Both the position numbers and the translations under genes were made by a program. Source: Dermanyssus gallinae (taxonomy: Eukaryota > Arthropoda > Arachnida > Mesostigmata > Dermanyssidae). Taken from it: a stretch of DNA of 64,000 nucleotides. The notes under the pieces were generated by a model. It was not told the DNA's origin and did not search any database. It saw only the letters and a list, made by a program, of their open reading frames with translations. The stretch covers positions 186,001-250,000 of the forward strand of contig QVRM01002137.1 in NCBI GenBank assembly GCA_003439945.1, written 5' to 3'. Below, in pieces: positions 11,436-22,933 of this stretch; within the stretch, counting starts at the first letter, position 1, and each line of letters begins with the position of its first letter.

Positions 11436-11660
11436 TTACGTTAGCACATTGGAATGAACAATTGTCTCCGCGTGAACGTGCAGTGGCGGGTTTACTAACC
11501 CAGGATTAGCCCACTTCGACAATGTGCCCCGAACAGATGCTGCGTTTCCTCGTTGAATGTCGAGCGACAGCCTATAACGCAAAAATTCAGATGCTCTCGA
11601 ATCTCGCGTGAAAAGTTTAAGGCTTCTGTCTGCGCCTTTGTCGCGCTGAATCAACTTCAA
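11436..11660 (-). pseudogene. 3' end of a retroelement polyprotein (copy A)
   Basis: On the minus strand a frame contains FLRYRLSLDIQRGNAASV followed by RGTLSKW. The same C-terminal block occurs at 28.0 kb (QRLSIDVQRGNAISVLGS) and 43.9 kb (QRISIEVQRENVAIAV). This motif ends many invertebrate reverse-transcriptase polyproteins known to me, but I cannot name the clade with certainty. The fragment stops against a TA microsatellite at 11668 and lies next to the deleted mariner. Confidence 0.75.
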
Positions 11661-11666
11661 TGTAAG

Positions 11667-11667
<1 letters not shown>

Positions 11668-11701
<34 letters not shown>
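11668..11701. repeat. (TA)n microsatellite
   Basis: A TA run abutting the retroelement fragment. Confidence 0.95.
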
Positions 11702-11703
<2 letters not shown>

Positions 11704-11719
11704 AGAAGCTTTTTCGTGG

Positions 11720-13950
11720 TGTATGATTTGGCCAGAAAAGCGCCTTGAACGCGCTAACCACCGACTTCTCTTGCATAAAAGTAGCCTAGTTAAGCATTAA
11801 TAGTCAGCCTATTGTACGGTGTCATTCTCCTTGCAACACATTTTCAGAGTTAGACCCAACAACTGTCTTACCAAAGTCTTATCCGTTCTGTCCGGTCCCT
11901 CTGGCCAGTGGTGCCTCGTCGCTGTTGTATCTTATTTATGTTTTAGACATAAAGAACTACTTGTCACTTGAGAAAAAGCACCTCCAATACGCAGACGACC
12001 ACCGAAAAATATTTTTGTAGCTCTATATATATTGCCCCAAAGGGTCCTACTACACCGGGGTTGCACATTTGCACATTAATGTGCAGATACGCATCTTTTA
12101 TTGTAAAAAATTCCGACCGATATGAGAATTATAGTATTAATGAACGCTGATACATTTCTCCGTTATTAGTGCATGCCATCAATGTCTATCTGGGAACCTA
12201 GCCTATGCCAAATTGAGCGTTTATTTTATCTACGTTGCCAAAACCTGCCTAGGTAAAGTAAGCACAATTTTAGGTTACTATAATGAACCCCCACACGTAT
12301 ACATTAGGCCGCACATAGGTTGGAAGTCCGCAAAAACAAGTATTTTAGCTTGCAGCTTAAAAATATGTGCAAATGTAGTCTGCAAACAACTCACACCGCA
12401 GTCGTCGTAGTCTGGTGGAAGCGTCATCGACTGTCCGCTGTAGAATCTCAGTTCAACTCTCAAGTCTGGTATTATTTTAAATACTTTATATTATGTCGAA
12501 TTGTTCTAGGACACTTGAATGCATACAACTGTACCGGTGGTATCCAGTATTTGTAAGCCGCCTAAGCTGCACTTGGTATCTTTTTATCAATTGAGTCTAA
12601 TTGCCAATGAGATACCAAGTGGAGCCCAGGTCGGTGTCCCGAAGCCGGCTGGGAGCAAAGCTCGCGGCGCATCGTCTCGAGTATCGTAAGCCAATCTCTG
12701 TTAAAGAATTGTGATCGGGGTTGTGACCACTTAACTTCCAGTTGCACGAAACATTCGAAGTGTGTACACTGTAGTGGCCCTACGCTGCCGGATCGGCTTT
12801 CAGTCCGCGTAGGGCTTACCTTTGTGAACGGAGCACGACTTACAAAAACAGTAGCTGGCCGAAAAGGCAAGCTGGACTTTGCCACAGATCGGTTAATCTA
12901 ATGAGGGATTAGATTTTGTTTTTCTATTACGAGGCTAAAAAATCTGCTTAGAGGTTGCAACTTGTGTTCATTGTCTGAGCTCTCTCAGCCTTTTATTGGC
13001 CTTAGCTTGGAAGGCATCCTAAATTTTAGGCTGACTACTGTGGCAAAAGATTAGGTAAGGCTTTCGGCCTCTTTAAGCGGCTTAGGTGCGCTGGACGCGG
13101 TTATGATGGCAGGATCCGCAGTCCTGTCAGCAGAGAGTATGCACGGAGACAATGGTCATTATAGTAAATTTAGTTACATTTTATTGACACTACACATTGC
13201 ATATATATAGTATATATATATCATAACGTTGAACTGGGCTGGAGAAGCGTGACCACACGTTCTTAAGGATACAATTGTTTACTATAGTAAATTTTAATAA
13301 ATGTTTTATGTTGTTAATATATATATATATATATAACTTGTTGGTAAAAAGAAAAAATAAAAACGGTGAAAAGTGAAATATATAACTTGTTGGGGTTATG
13401 TACTTGTATGATGGTTTCAGCAAGCTAGTAGCATATAATAATTACCATAATTGCCAGAGTCACGATGTCTCGATGACCTTTCGTGAGGGCGGGGTCGCAG
13501 AATCGAGCTTGCTCGAGTGCCTAAGCACCAGCACGGTCAAGTGTTGTCTCTCATAGCACACGTCCGCAATGACATTTATAGGAAGTGTCCTTTCGTCATA
13601 CGTGTGACTGCTTCGCACACGCTTCCACTTCTACACCACTTTGCCTCCGCGACTCAATACGCTAATTTGACTCGTCTTGCCAGCAGATCGGAAGAGCGCA
13701 CGCGAAAGAGAGAATAATGAACGGGGTGTCACGTTCATCGTCATTAACAACACAGTCGCCCCATCATATAAATTCGTCGTAATGCGGCTGTTATCTAGTT
13801 ATAGTAGTGGTAGTAATAGTACTGACTAATTAGCGTACTAGGCTCAGAAATTGGTGCTACCGTAATTAGTCGTTAATATTATTGTATATGACATTGGCGT
13901 TTCGCTGCCGCAAGTGATGGACATTATTGGTCCGAGATGAGCGAGCGCGC
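11720..13950. other. No gene recognised
   Basis: Unique sequence with short open frames only. It contains a hairpin (12571-12620) and a TA run at about 13314-13335. The minus-strand frame at 12562-12885 (107 codons) has no motif I recognise. Confidence 0.45.
12571..12620. repeat. Perfect 11-bp inverted repeat (hairpin)
   Basis: ACTTGGTATCT at 12571-12581 is exactly complementary to AGATACCAAGT at 12610-12620 across a 28-base spacer. The function is unknown. It could be the trace of a small foldback element. Confidence 0.6.
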
Positions 13951-13951
13951 G

Positions 13952-14121
13952 TGAAGACTTTACCGAGCAAGATGGCTTAGTGGCAGAAGCCTTTGTCTTG
14001 CATTCGGGAGGCCTGGGTTTGAGACCCAGACCGGCCACTTCTAAATTGGCTTTCATGGTTCCCAATTTAAACAAGGTAAACGCCGGAGTGGACTAATTTT
14101 GAACTATGATCGGAAAAAAAA
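13952..14121 (+). mobile_element. tRNA-derived SINE, alanine-type head (copy 1)
   Basis: The repeat starts TGAAGAC. It has an A box (TGGCTTAGTGGC), an anticodon-arm-like TTGTCTTGCATTC and a B box (GGTTTGAGACC). A unique body (AAATTGGCTTTCATGG...) follows, then an A-run at about 14114. Copies 2 and 3 at 29.1-29.3 and 63.0-63.2 kb share the same order. The head resembles tRNA-Ala with a TGC-like anticodon (GCTTTGCAT in copy 3). This copy is diverged toward its tail. Confidence 0.85.
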
Positions 14122-14413
14122 GGGGAGCACAGATGTCTCAATAAAAAAGATGGTGCATTACCATCCAAACCCCCCGCTCCTTCATTAAGTTTAAGACTAT
14201 ACATGTTTAAGTTACGGAATGGAAGCAGCACCATTTGTCTGTTGTCTCACAACAGCTTTGTTAAGTGTGAAGTTAGAAGCTTCGAGGCTGTTTTCGAAAG
14301 GCTGTTTTTGATGTTATCGGTACTTGGCAAGACCGACATAAACGTCCGAACTGGTCTGCAGTGAGACAGATTGATCTATTAGATATTTCAGCGCAGCGCT
14401 AGGCGGTTACGAG

Positions 14414-14710
14414 ATGCGTTTTACCGTCGATAGCGTACGTAGTCTGCTGGAAAGGACGGTGGGAAATGCAGTCGAGTGGAAAAGGCAGAGGAGATATCTA
14501 CGGCAGAAGAGATCACGTCCGTGGTTTTCTCAAGACTGTTACCTTGCTGACAGTGAAGGGCTCGGGCTATTGCGCCGAGCGAGAACAAGAGCACTGCATC
14601 ATCATTACTGCAAAGCAGGCGTAAGCACAATTACTTTAACCTTAGACAGGTCTATATGAGACTCTGTTATGAAGAAGCAAGAGAACAAGCGAGACGGATG
14701 AAATAACGGC
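14414..14710 (+). pseudogene. Non-LTR retrotransposon fragment (endonuclease-RT linker type)
   Basis: The frame reads SRPWFSQDCYLAD...LLRRARTRALHHH and, after a shift, YMRLCYEEAREQARRMK. A W-F/W-x-x-x-C block followed by Arg/Lys-rich helices is typical of the segment between endonuclease and reverse transcriptase in jockey-like elements. No RT motif follows, so this is a small decayed fragment. Confidence 0.4.
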
Positions 14711-14826
14711 CGCTCGTTAGAGCAGAACGTAGCCCGGAGACCAACGAAAGCCCTTAGTGCACTAGGGATGGTAATGCCATCATCTACTATGTATTGGTGA
14801 AGACGCCTGCCGACCCCTGTTACTGT

Positions 14827-14890
14827 TGTTAGTCAAATGTTTTTGAGCGATGCTCATTGAGGATAAATGATAAAAAGCACCACACTGGCT
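14827..14890 (+). repeat. Fragment of the 35-kb SINE-like repeat
   Basis: TCAAAT...GATGCTCATTGA and the next 40 bases align with the body of the repeat at 35340-35405 (AGCAATGCTCATTGAATAG). Confidence 0.5.
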
Positions 14891-15717
14891 GACGGTCACA
14901 TTTTTAAAAAGGTTGTTTTTAATTTTAGACCATGCTCCGTCCCCTACGGGCTTGGAACTCACCGTGAGGTATATCTTCAAAGTGGCTGAGAGTCGCAGCG
15001 CTCATACTCCTGCCGCTAGTGCTGCTGCTGCCGCCGCCGACACCGCAGGGACTGCTGTTGGGTGGGATAACCCTAGAGATCATCTCAAGATACCCCACAA
15101 CGCCCTCGGTGCATAGACAAAAAAAATATGCCTCCCTGACGATCCATATCCCGTAGGGAAGCGACGAGGACAGCATAGCTTCAAATTACTGAAGGATATG
15201 CTTAAACAAATTCTAATTCTAGAACCACTACTGGTGATTTGCCCTGATTGCAGTACACGATGGCAGTATCAGGTTAATTGGAAATAGGCGACGACGACGA
15301 CGAGGAGAAGGACAAACGAAAGTCGTTTCTTCCATGAAAATGGTTGTAACATAATATATAAAATGGGAGAGGAAAAAACACTCATCCGAGTCATGACGAG
15401 TTGCACCGCTGCACGTTGTTGTTGGTATCTCGACTTTGTCATAGTCGCTGTCGGCCGGAGTGTTGTCAAAGTGTGTTGTGCGCTAGCGGTTTCAGCGTTT
15501 GCTAAGCGAGTGCTCGTGGTGCAACAGCCGTTTCCGCCACTGCCACCGCTTCGACTCGATGCATTGCCGTTTTCGGAGGTCTCCTTGTTGTCAACTGCGT
15601 CGGGTTTTTTTTCTGTAGCTGTTGGTGTCGTTGCTTGGTAACTGCTTGGTGCGGTCCAATATTGTTCTGTCGTACTATTTGCTGCTCTTTGTTGTTCGTT
15701 GTTGCTCGGCCGTATTG

Positions 15718-15718
15718 C

Positions 15719-15768
<50 letters not shown>

Positions 15769-15797
15769 GCTGCTGCTACTGTTGTTGTTGCTGCTCC
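15718..15797. repeat. (GTT)n microsatellite
   Basis: A pure GTT run ending in GCT interruptions. Confidence 0.97.
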
Positions 15798-15924
15798 AGC
15801 AGTTAAGAACGGTGTACTGGTCGTTCGGATAGGCTGACGTAGCGGTGGCCCATGCCCCCCTGTCACAGGGGCCATTTGCCGATTTTGGCTGCTTGCTTGT
15901 CGCTGCTGATTAAGTCTCTCGCCC

Positions 15925-16120
15925 CAGCTGTTGTTGCTGTTTGTGCTGTTGTTGTTGTTGTTGTTGTTGCTGTTTACTAGTGTTGCTGTTGTTGCTGCCA
16001 GCGTTGTTGTTGTTCTGGTTATCATTATGATAGTTGTTGTTGATGATGATGATGATGGCAAAGATTTTGCTGATGTTGTTGTTGTTGTCATTGTTGTTGT
16101 TTTGTTGTTGTTGTCTTCAC
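15925..16120. repeat. (GTT/GAT)n compound tract
   Basis: Imperfect GTT repeats with a GAT block at about 16041-16057. Confidence 0.9.
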
Positions 16121-16287
16121 CGTCGCCGGCGTTATGGTAGTCGTTGTCTCTCGGTGTGTCTGTCTATCTGTCTAGCTGTTGTGTCAGTGCCACCATTGGC
16201 CGCCCTCCCTTCCGCTGCTTCCCCACCGCACCCCACGCGTTATCCGTTTATGCAGTTGCTGTTGGTTTGTTGTTTTAACAAAGCTAG

Positions 16288-16332
16288 CCACAACAACAGC
16301 AACAACAACAACAACAGCAACAACAACACAAG
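16288..16332. repeat. (CAA)n microsatellite
   Basis: A CAA/CAG tract in the orientation opposite to the adjoining GTT tracts. Confidence 0.9.
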
Positions 16333-16545
16333 TCGACGACACTCGCCTACGTAGTTCGCAGCGGCAGCGGCGATGGCACTGTGTTCTTGCGTTGTTGTGT
16401 GCCGCCATCATCATCATCATCATCGTCGTCGTCGCCGCCACCACCGCAAGAGGCCCAAAAACGGTTGCCGGAGTATTGACTACCGGCATTATATGGCCGA
16501 TCGCTCCCAGGGCCCGCCACCAGCGACTCACTGTCTGTCCCGACA

Positions 16546-16705
16546 ACAATAACCATGATAATGATGATGATGATGATAATAGTGATAATGATGATGATGA
16601 TGATGATAATAGTGATAATGATGATGATGATAATGACACAAACAACAGCAACAGTAACAACAACAACAACACAACAGCAACGACAGCAGCAACAACAAAA
16701 GCGAC
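16546..16705. repeat. (GAT)n then (AAC)n tracts
   Basis: GATGATGAT...AATAGTGATAAT units in about three 30-bp copies, followed by AAC/CAG repeats. Poly-Asp and poly-Asn frames arise from this. Confidence 0.92.
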
Positions 16706-16844
16706 AACGCGTGCACGCAAAAGCCCCGTCTGAGATTTGCCTACAGCGTGCAGTGCAGACAATGTGCCACGCTGCACCACCGCATTTGGGCGTTGGGAGC
16801 TGTTTCTACTTGGGCATGGTCGAGACAACTTCGTCTAGTTGCTA

Positions 16845-17165
16845 GTGTTGTTGTTGTTGTGGGTGATGTTGTTGTTGCTGTTGTTGTGGGTGATGTTGTT
16901 GTTGCTGCTGTTGTGGGTGATGTTGTTGTTGCTGTTGTTGTGGGTGATGTTGTTGTTGTTGTGGGTGGTGTTGTTGTTATTGCTGTTCCTGTGGATGATG
17001 TTGTTGCTGTTGTTGTTGGTGATGTTGTTGCTGTTGTTGATGGCGGTCTAGATGTCAGTGTTGTTGTTGCTGCTGCTGCTGCTGTCGTTTTCGGTAATGT
17101 TGTCGCTTTCGGTGGTGGTAGTGATGCTGTTGTTGTTGTTGTTGTTGTCGCTCTTGTTGCTGCCG
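16845..17165. repeat. GTT-derived minisatellite (about 27-36-bp units)
   Basis: The motif GTGGGTGATGTTGTTGTTGC, followed by TGTTGTT, repeats about five times to 16980, then degenerates. It is another case of a trinucleotide tract maturing into a longer tandem unit. Confidence 0.88.
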
Positions 17166-17424
17166 TTGCAGGCCGATGGTGATTGATTCAGCGTATGAAG
17201 TCAATCGTAGTACAACGAAGACGATTCTGTTGTTGCCACGTTTTCCACCTCTCTCCCCTCGCTGCGGCGCGGCTACTGCGTTAAGTGGCCGCCCGCAACG
17301 CGATCGCAGTCATGGTTACCATGAGCATCAGGACCATGCCGATCATGATGACAACAATGTACTTCCTTCGTAACACCACGTCCACACATTACGCAGCTAC
17401 ACAGGCGCGCACCACGACACCACA

Positions 17425-17432
17425 CTTATATA
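17425..17432 (-). promoter_or_regulatory. Possible TATA box
   Basis: On the minus strand TATATAAG is followed about 30 bp later by a GC-rich region (17270-17400) with CpG dinucleotides. A short frame at about 17370-17300 encodes a hydrophobic MIGMVLMLMVTMTAIAL-like stretch that could be a membrane anchor. With no second exon or homology, this promoter and exon are only possibilities. Confidence 0.2.
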
Positions 17433-17729
17433 CGCCCTTGTATGCGGCGTGCAGCTGAGAGATTGTGGAGCGGGTAGCCTTTTAGGGGCAGGACAGTGCG
17501 TCAGCCAGTCAGCTGACCACTGATGCGTAAGGACAAATAGCATGTATGTCCCTGTCCTGGGCAGGCAAAAAAGTACCGGCACTCGAAACAATAAGAGCCA
17601 AAACAACGACGATGATGATGACGACGACGACGACGATAACAACAGCTGCTGCCTGCTTATATAGTTCCTGTTTTTGCTGCTCTATGAGCACCTGAAGCGA
17701 GATTTGTCAATGTTCATGTTCCTCAATAA

Positions 17730-17730
<1 letters not shown>

Positions 17731-17775
<45 letters not shown>
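17731..17775. repeat. (TA)n microsatellite
   Basis: A TA run. Confidence 0.95.
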
Positions 17776-17777
<2 letters not shown>

Positions 17778-17779
17778 AT

Positions 17780-19577
17780 AGCCAACAGTACAGGGGCACC
17801 ATTATAAACCAGAATGTGCTCGCTGAGGAAGAAAACACAAAGCGTGTGCAACAGAGTGCGCTACCTACGCAGCAATCTTAGAAAAAAAAGTTAGCAAAAA
17901 GTGGATCAATAGACGGATTCAGACCATTCTTCCAACTCTAGTCTAAGGTAAACAGAGACGGGTCTGAACACGGCTGTGCTCATGCTTAAGGGCGACACAA
18001 CTCGTCGATCAGCGAGCAGTAATGCCAATTCGGTATATGCCAGAAACTATCTCGTCATATTTGTCTGTACAGCGCTGTAGGTTCCGAAGGTATACAATAA
18101 ATAATAGAAAACTCTATTTGATGCAAAAACGATAGGAGACCCCATTTGATGCAAAAACGGGTTAAATTACTCACGGAAAATATTGAGGAGTTGAATAAGG
18201 AAGGAACAATATAATTTGCCCGTAGAGAAAGAAACGCGGACTCGACGACGAGTCGGAACTTGTCCTATTGCTGTATAAGATCGTAGCAGCCACTCATTCT
18301 CAAAGTCACATTTGAAATTCACAATTGACAAGTTTTTTGGACAGAAATATGTTCTTTCTGGCATTTTATTTGAAATAATCGTCATAAACATACTAGACGG
18401 AGTAAAACATTGAAAGCCTAACCACAACATAAATTAAAGCTAAACTAGATTACATTTACAGACCTATTGTATCGGATGGCAGTACCGTTACCTAATAAAT
18501 TTCGTTAATAAAAGGAGATAGTATCGGCACTCAAAATGTACCATGTTCTGGACGGCCAGAAACAGACTCGGATGAAAAAACTGGGCTAGAAGTCTACACA
18601 CCCGTGAAAACAAACCACCAATTGAAGCTACGCGAAATAGAAGAAAAGGTAGGTATTATATGTACTTTTAGTAGTGATATATTTGCATAACAGGTTAGAC
18701 CATGTAATGAGGGATCTCTATAAAGGTTATCTGGCTTGTGACAAAACCATCAGTTTTATATTATGTTGTATATATAAATATAATTTCGATTCGAGCGCTT
18801 GTTTGAAGTGATATATCCCGTAGTATATGACCGTACTAAAATGCATTATACATGTACTTGACTGCACTAGCATTATGCATTAGATATATAGAAAAACCGC
18901 ATTATAAGTATTCCTTTATTATTTATTATTAGTATTAGTATGAGTCAACTAGTATATTAATTATATAGTATTATCTCGTGCTTCTAAGACAATTGACGAC
19001 TGATGCGAGTCGTCGCCGATACTCTAGATGAGCCCACTGCCTGTGGAACTCGGCTTTCATGGAGTTGGTCGTTCCGCAAGCCTCTACGTCTTCTTGTAGG
19101 AAGAGGCTCAACTGCTTAGTGCACTTTGACATCGTTCCGATGAGTCAGAAAAATAAATACAGGGATGGGATATCACGCGCTGCCTTTTAAAAAGATCCTG
19201 CAAGCTAAACGAGGGGCTGGACGATAAACATTTGCCACTGCATATTAAACACCGTCTCTCTTTCCGTTCAAGTGACGACGAGTATTGAATACTATTCGGG
19301 AGGAGCTGCCAACGTATTGCAAAAGTGGTCCTGCTCGTAAAGCGTGAGGTTTTCTACGGAGTTTCTACAGGACAGGTTTGAGGTGCAGGATTAGTGGGCC
19401 AGGGAGTGGTATTCGGCCGGCAATGGTAGGGTGCATATGCAAATTCTCTCTCGCTCAGTATCATAACTATAACTATCAAAGCAACAATGCAGACAGATTA
19501 TGAGACAGTTTGCAGATATCGTAACTGAGATTGCCGCCGATTGTATTTAATTTTATGGTTACAAAGAAATGTGACTA

Positions 19578-19580
<3 letters not shown>
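17780..19580. other. Mostly featureless; one possible transposase scrap
   Basis: AT-rich sequence without a recognisable gene. At 18525-18660 the plus strand reads NVPCSGRPETDSDEKTGLEV then LREIEEKVGI. This resembles the GRPxT...LREIAEE linker and second helix-turn-helix of mariner-type transposases. Confidence 0.35.

Positions 19581-19584
<4 letters not shown>

Positions 19585-19629
<45 letters not shown>
19585..19629. repeat. (TA)n microsatellite at mariner insertion site
   Basis: The TA run merges into TACATACATA next to the left end of the mariner element, consistent with insertion at a TA dinucleotide. Confidence 0.93.
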
Positions 19630-19632
<3 letters not shown>

Positions 19633-19636
19633 CATA

Positions 19637-20956
19637 CATAGTGTGTTCAAACGTATCGCGACTTTTGTGTTTTTTCAAAAATTATTCATTTATTCATGAA
19701 TATCTATTTTGTCCCCTTCAAAGTAATCCCCATGAGATATTATACACTTGTGCCAACGGTTTTTCCAATCTTCGAAGCACTTCAAAAAACCATTTTTTTT
19801 AATCTTGTTCAGCTCCTCCTTCGATGCCGTCTTTATCTCGTCAAGCGTAGCGTAACGTCGTCCTTTCATGGGCCTCTTCAGTTTAGGGAACAAGAAAAAG
19901 TCACAGGGGGCCAGATCTGGGGAATACGGTGGCTGCGGCATCATTAGTGTGTTGTTTTTGGCCAAAAACTCGCGCACAAGCAACGATGTGTGAGCAGGGG
20001 CGTTATCGTGGTGCAAAAGCCAATTTGTGTTCTTCCACAAATCCGGGCGTTTCTGGCGGATTGCTTCGCGCAAATTGCGCATAACTTGCAGGTAATATTC
20101 CTTATTGACCGTTCTACCCTGTGGCAAGAACTCATGATGCACCACGCCCCTGCAATCGAAGAAAACTGTCAGCAAAACTTTCACATTCGACCGAACTTGG
20201 CGCGCTTTTTTCGGTCTTGGTTCGTGCGGCAGCTTCCATTGAGATGATTGAGCTTTGGTTTCCACGTCATAACCATAAACCCACGATTCGTCACCAGTTA
20301 TGACCCTCTGGAGCAAATTTGGGTCGTCGCGGACAGAGTCCAACATCTCATTAGCAATGTTCATGCGATGCTGTTTTTGGTCGCAATTGAGCAATTTTGG
20401 TACGAATTTCGCGGCGACCCGTCTCATGCCCAAATCATTGATAAAAATCGAATGGCACAAGCCAATCGATATGTTTAGATCCTCAGCAACTTCTCTAACG
20501 GTGATTCGACGATTGGCCAATACCATTTTCTCCACTTCATTAATTTTTTCGTCTGTTGTTGAAGTGCTCGGGCGTCCGGCACGCTCTTCGTCGTTCACAT
20601 CTTCTCGGCCTTCTGAGAACAATTCGTACCACCGATAAACGTTGCTTCGGTCCAAGGTAGCTTCTCCGTATGCCACAGTCAACATTCGGAATGCATCCGC
20701 GCACTTAATTTCGTTTTTCACACAAAATTTGATACAGGTTCTTTGATCCATTTTTTTGAATAGGTAAAAATCGAAGACGATCCAAAACACGTGCAAGCAA
20801 AGCAGCTGTCAACAATTAAGTGAACATTCAAAATGGCCGAGCTTGTCGGCATAAGTGAGAGACATGAGTACCAACATAACGCCACAAAAAATCGAAATTC
20901 GAATATACGTAACCCGCGAAAATTCAAAAGTCGCGATAACGATTGAACACACCTCG
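19637..20956 (-). mobile_element. Full-length mariner element (1320 bp)
   Basis: The ends are inverted repeats sharing GTGTGTTCAA, then ATCGCGACTTTTG. The right end reads CGAGG outermost and the left end CATAG. TA flanks each side (19635-19636 and 20957-20958). Length, TIR size and the single uninterrupted transposase frame fit a complete mariner. The three outer-end mismatches on the left are the only visible damage. Confidence 0.93.
19690..20751 (-). CDS. Mariner transposase, DD34D, uninterrupted
   Basis: The transposase cuts and pastes its own element at TA sites by a DDE mechanism. The 353-residue frame starts at the ATG at 20751 (MDQRTCIKF...). The 15 codons upstream lack an ATG and lie toward the TIR. 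From the amino end: a first helix-turn-helix (about residues 5-45), a GRPSTST linker (near 65), a second helix-turn-helix (about 80-110) and a KFVPKLL motif in place of the usual WVPHEL. Catalytic Asp residues lie in VITGDESWVYGYD, LLHHDNAPAH and YSPDLAPCDFFLF. The last two are 34 residues apart, the mariner signature. There is no stop or frameshift, so the protein could be active. The W-to-F change in WVPHEL could weaken dimer contacts. It belongs to a lineage different from the 10.6- and 37.1-kb mariners, with unrelated TIRs. Confidence 0.95.
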   Translation of the reverse strand: MDQRTCIKFCVKNEIKCADAFRMLTVAYGEATLDRSNVYRWYELFSEGREDVNDEERAGRPSTSTTDEKINEVEKMVLANRRITVREVAEDLNISIGLCHSIFINDLGMRRVAAKFVPKLLNCDQKQHRMNIANEMLDSVRDDPNLLQRVITGDESWVYGYDVETKAQSSQWKLPHEPRPKKARQVRSNVKVLLTVFFDCRGVVHHEFLPQGRTVNKEYYLQVMRNLREAIRQKRPDLWKNTNWLLHHDNAPAHTSLLVREFLAKNNTLMMPQPPYSPDLAPCDFFLFPKLKRPMKGRRYATLDEIKTASKEELNKIKKNGFLKCFEDWKNRWHKCIISHGDYFEGDKIDIHE

Positions 20957-21235
20957 TATATACATATATATATACGCATGACTAGTTGTGTACGTATCTG
21001 GGTTGGCGTCAGCCGAATACTGAAGTTTGACAGTCGTCGTAGAAGTGCCGTCAACAAGCGCTTGTCAGCAGAACAAACATCAACAACTCATTGACGAGTT
21101 AAATAGCCTGCCGCGGCCACCGCACAGTTGCCGTTTGTTTGTGGTCGAGTGGTGCGCAAACAGGTTTCTCAGTTGGCTCGCGAGTGCTTACTTAGACTTG
21201 TACACATTCATACAGATATGTATGCATATATATAT

Positions 21236-21420
21236 GTCGCGCTTGGTGGCGCGGTGCATTCGCGTGCGCCTCACAACCGGAGGAGACACATAGGAGCGCG
21301 GGTTTGAGCCCCACCGTTGCTCATTTGTATTTAAGACGGTTCATCTATGAAGCAATGCGAAGAGCAGTCCGGTGGACGTTAAATCTTGGCTGGGGGTCAG
21401 CCTGAAAAGTATATATACAT
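21236..21420 (+). mobile_element. tRNA-like SINE candidate
   Basis: GCTTGGTGGCGCGGTGC gives an A-box-like start, CGCCTCACAACCGG an anticodon-arm-like block, and GCGGGTTTGAGCCCC a good B box followed by CACCG. About 110 bases of unique body run into TA microsatellites. I found no second copy here, so the family assignment is tentative. Confidence 0.55.
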
Positions 21421-21475
21421 ATATGTATGCACTTACTTACATATACACTACGAATAAACTCGTATATACAATTAT

Positions 21476-21548
21476 TTACACCTCATTTGAGTGATATATA
21501 TATATATATGTATATATATATATTTTTTCTTTACACCTCATTTGAGTG

Positions 21549-21585
<37 letters not shown>
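21476..21585. repeat. Duplicated block carrying (TA)n
   Basis: TTTACACCTCATTTGAGTGA followed by a TA run occurs at about 21476 and again at about 21532, a tandem duplication of roughly 56 bp. Confidence 0.85.
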
Positions 21586-21587
<2 letters not shown>

Positions 21588-21733
21588 GACACGGGCGATA
21601 GCCTTTTCTGCAAAATTACCTAAATAGTTATAATTGTTTAAATGTATGTAATAATGGAAATTTCAAGCTGAATAAAAAACTTATTGAACTTAAATAAATT
21701 TGCCGTCCGAAGAAGACGGTCCCATAAAAAGAG

Positions 21734-21881
<148 letters not shown>

Positions 21882-21989
21882 CGCACACGGACAAGTTTTC
21901 CTTTCTGCAGGAGAGCTCTCTCTTATTGTTGATTGGACAACTAGACTCTTGCTGGTCCCATGTACAGATCATGTTCTAAAGCAGTCCCA

Positions 21990-22350
21990 AATTGCTCTAG
22001 CTTCGCCTTTGTCCAATCAGTGGTTATCGGGTTGTTGCAGTTTCCCAATTACTACGCTGCTGAGTTTTCTGGCTTTCCAAACTCTACTAAGGCACCCACG
22101 TCACATGTGCTTTTCTTCTCTCCAGGATTGTGGGAAACAAAATCTGCCTCTCTGAACAGTCGCGGTCGATGCCTCAAAGCAGTTAGAGCTGCGAGGAGTG
22201 CGTTCTATGAACATCGTTTTGAGGAACTATGTCGGAACGTCCCCCAGTTTTGGAACTTTACTAGCAGGTCCTGCAGCAGAAGTCAGGATACTATAGAAAC
22301 ACGCAAAGAAGATTGTCAATTAACTAAACCGCTACATTGGTACGTTTGGA
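21990..22350 (+). pseudogene. Non-LTR retrotransposon fragment (linker type)
   Basis: The plus-strand frame at 21960-22355 includes GRCLKAVRAARSAFYEH then RFEELCRNVPQFWNF. Basic helices ending in a P-x-x-F-W motif are characteristic of the stretch before the reverse transcriptase in jockey/CR1-like elements. No RT motif follows before a TA microsatellite at 22448. Confidence 0.45.
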
Positions 22351-22447
22351 AATGACATGGTAGGACTTCTTAGAATGACTTGTGACATCGATCAGATACG
22401 GGTAAGAGTCTTAGTCTACTCAGTCTAAGGGCCCGTAGAAGCCCGGG

Positions 22448-22496
22448 TGTATATATATATATATATATATATCTAAATATATATATATATATATGA
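22448..22496. repeat. (TA)n microsatellite
   Basis: A TA run with one interruption. Confidence 0.94.
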
Positions 22497-22933
22497 TCTC
22501 GTATATCTATATATATGATCTTTGTGATTTCAGTGTTTAAGGTTGTTTAAAATGAAAAGGGACAATAAACTGAAAGATACAGTGGAGAATTAGTTTTCGC
22601 CACAATCGCAGGAATTCTGGAATCATGGAACCCTTTGGCTCGTGAAACAGTAACATAATTGTTTTGCTCAGGCCTCTGGTATTTATTTTGTAATTAAGGC
22701 ATCAATTATACCCACAATGTAATTTCGTATCTTTTCATTTGAACGAACCTTGTGTATATATACATATACACACAGGGCATATAATAACCGTATGTACTAG
22801 TTTTAAGGTTTCGTATAACTCGGCAAGAGAATATATTTTTTTCCAATGGAAGGAGGGGGCGAAAACGTCTTGTTTAGGGAGTGAGTATGACATTTAAAAA
22901 TGTAGTTGTTTTGTCATTTTCTTTCCTACAAAG

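Noticed and set aside
13952..14030. A functional tRNA gene
   Set aside because: A and B boxes are present, but the acceptor stem does not close properly, a unique body and A-run follow, and the same unit is present at three places. A SINE explains it better.
16184..16828. 214-codon minus-strand open frame
   Set aside because: The core is poly-Leu/Ser/Val from GTT and GAT tracts. The ends show no recognisable domain.
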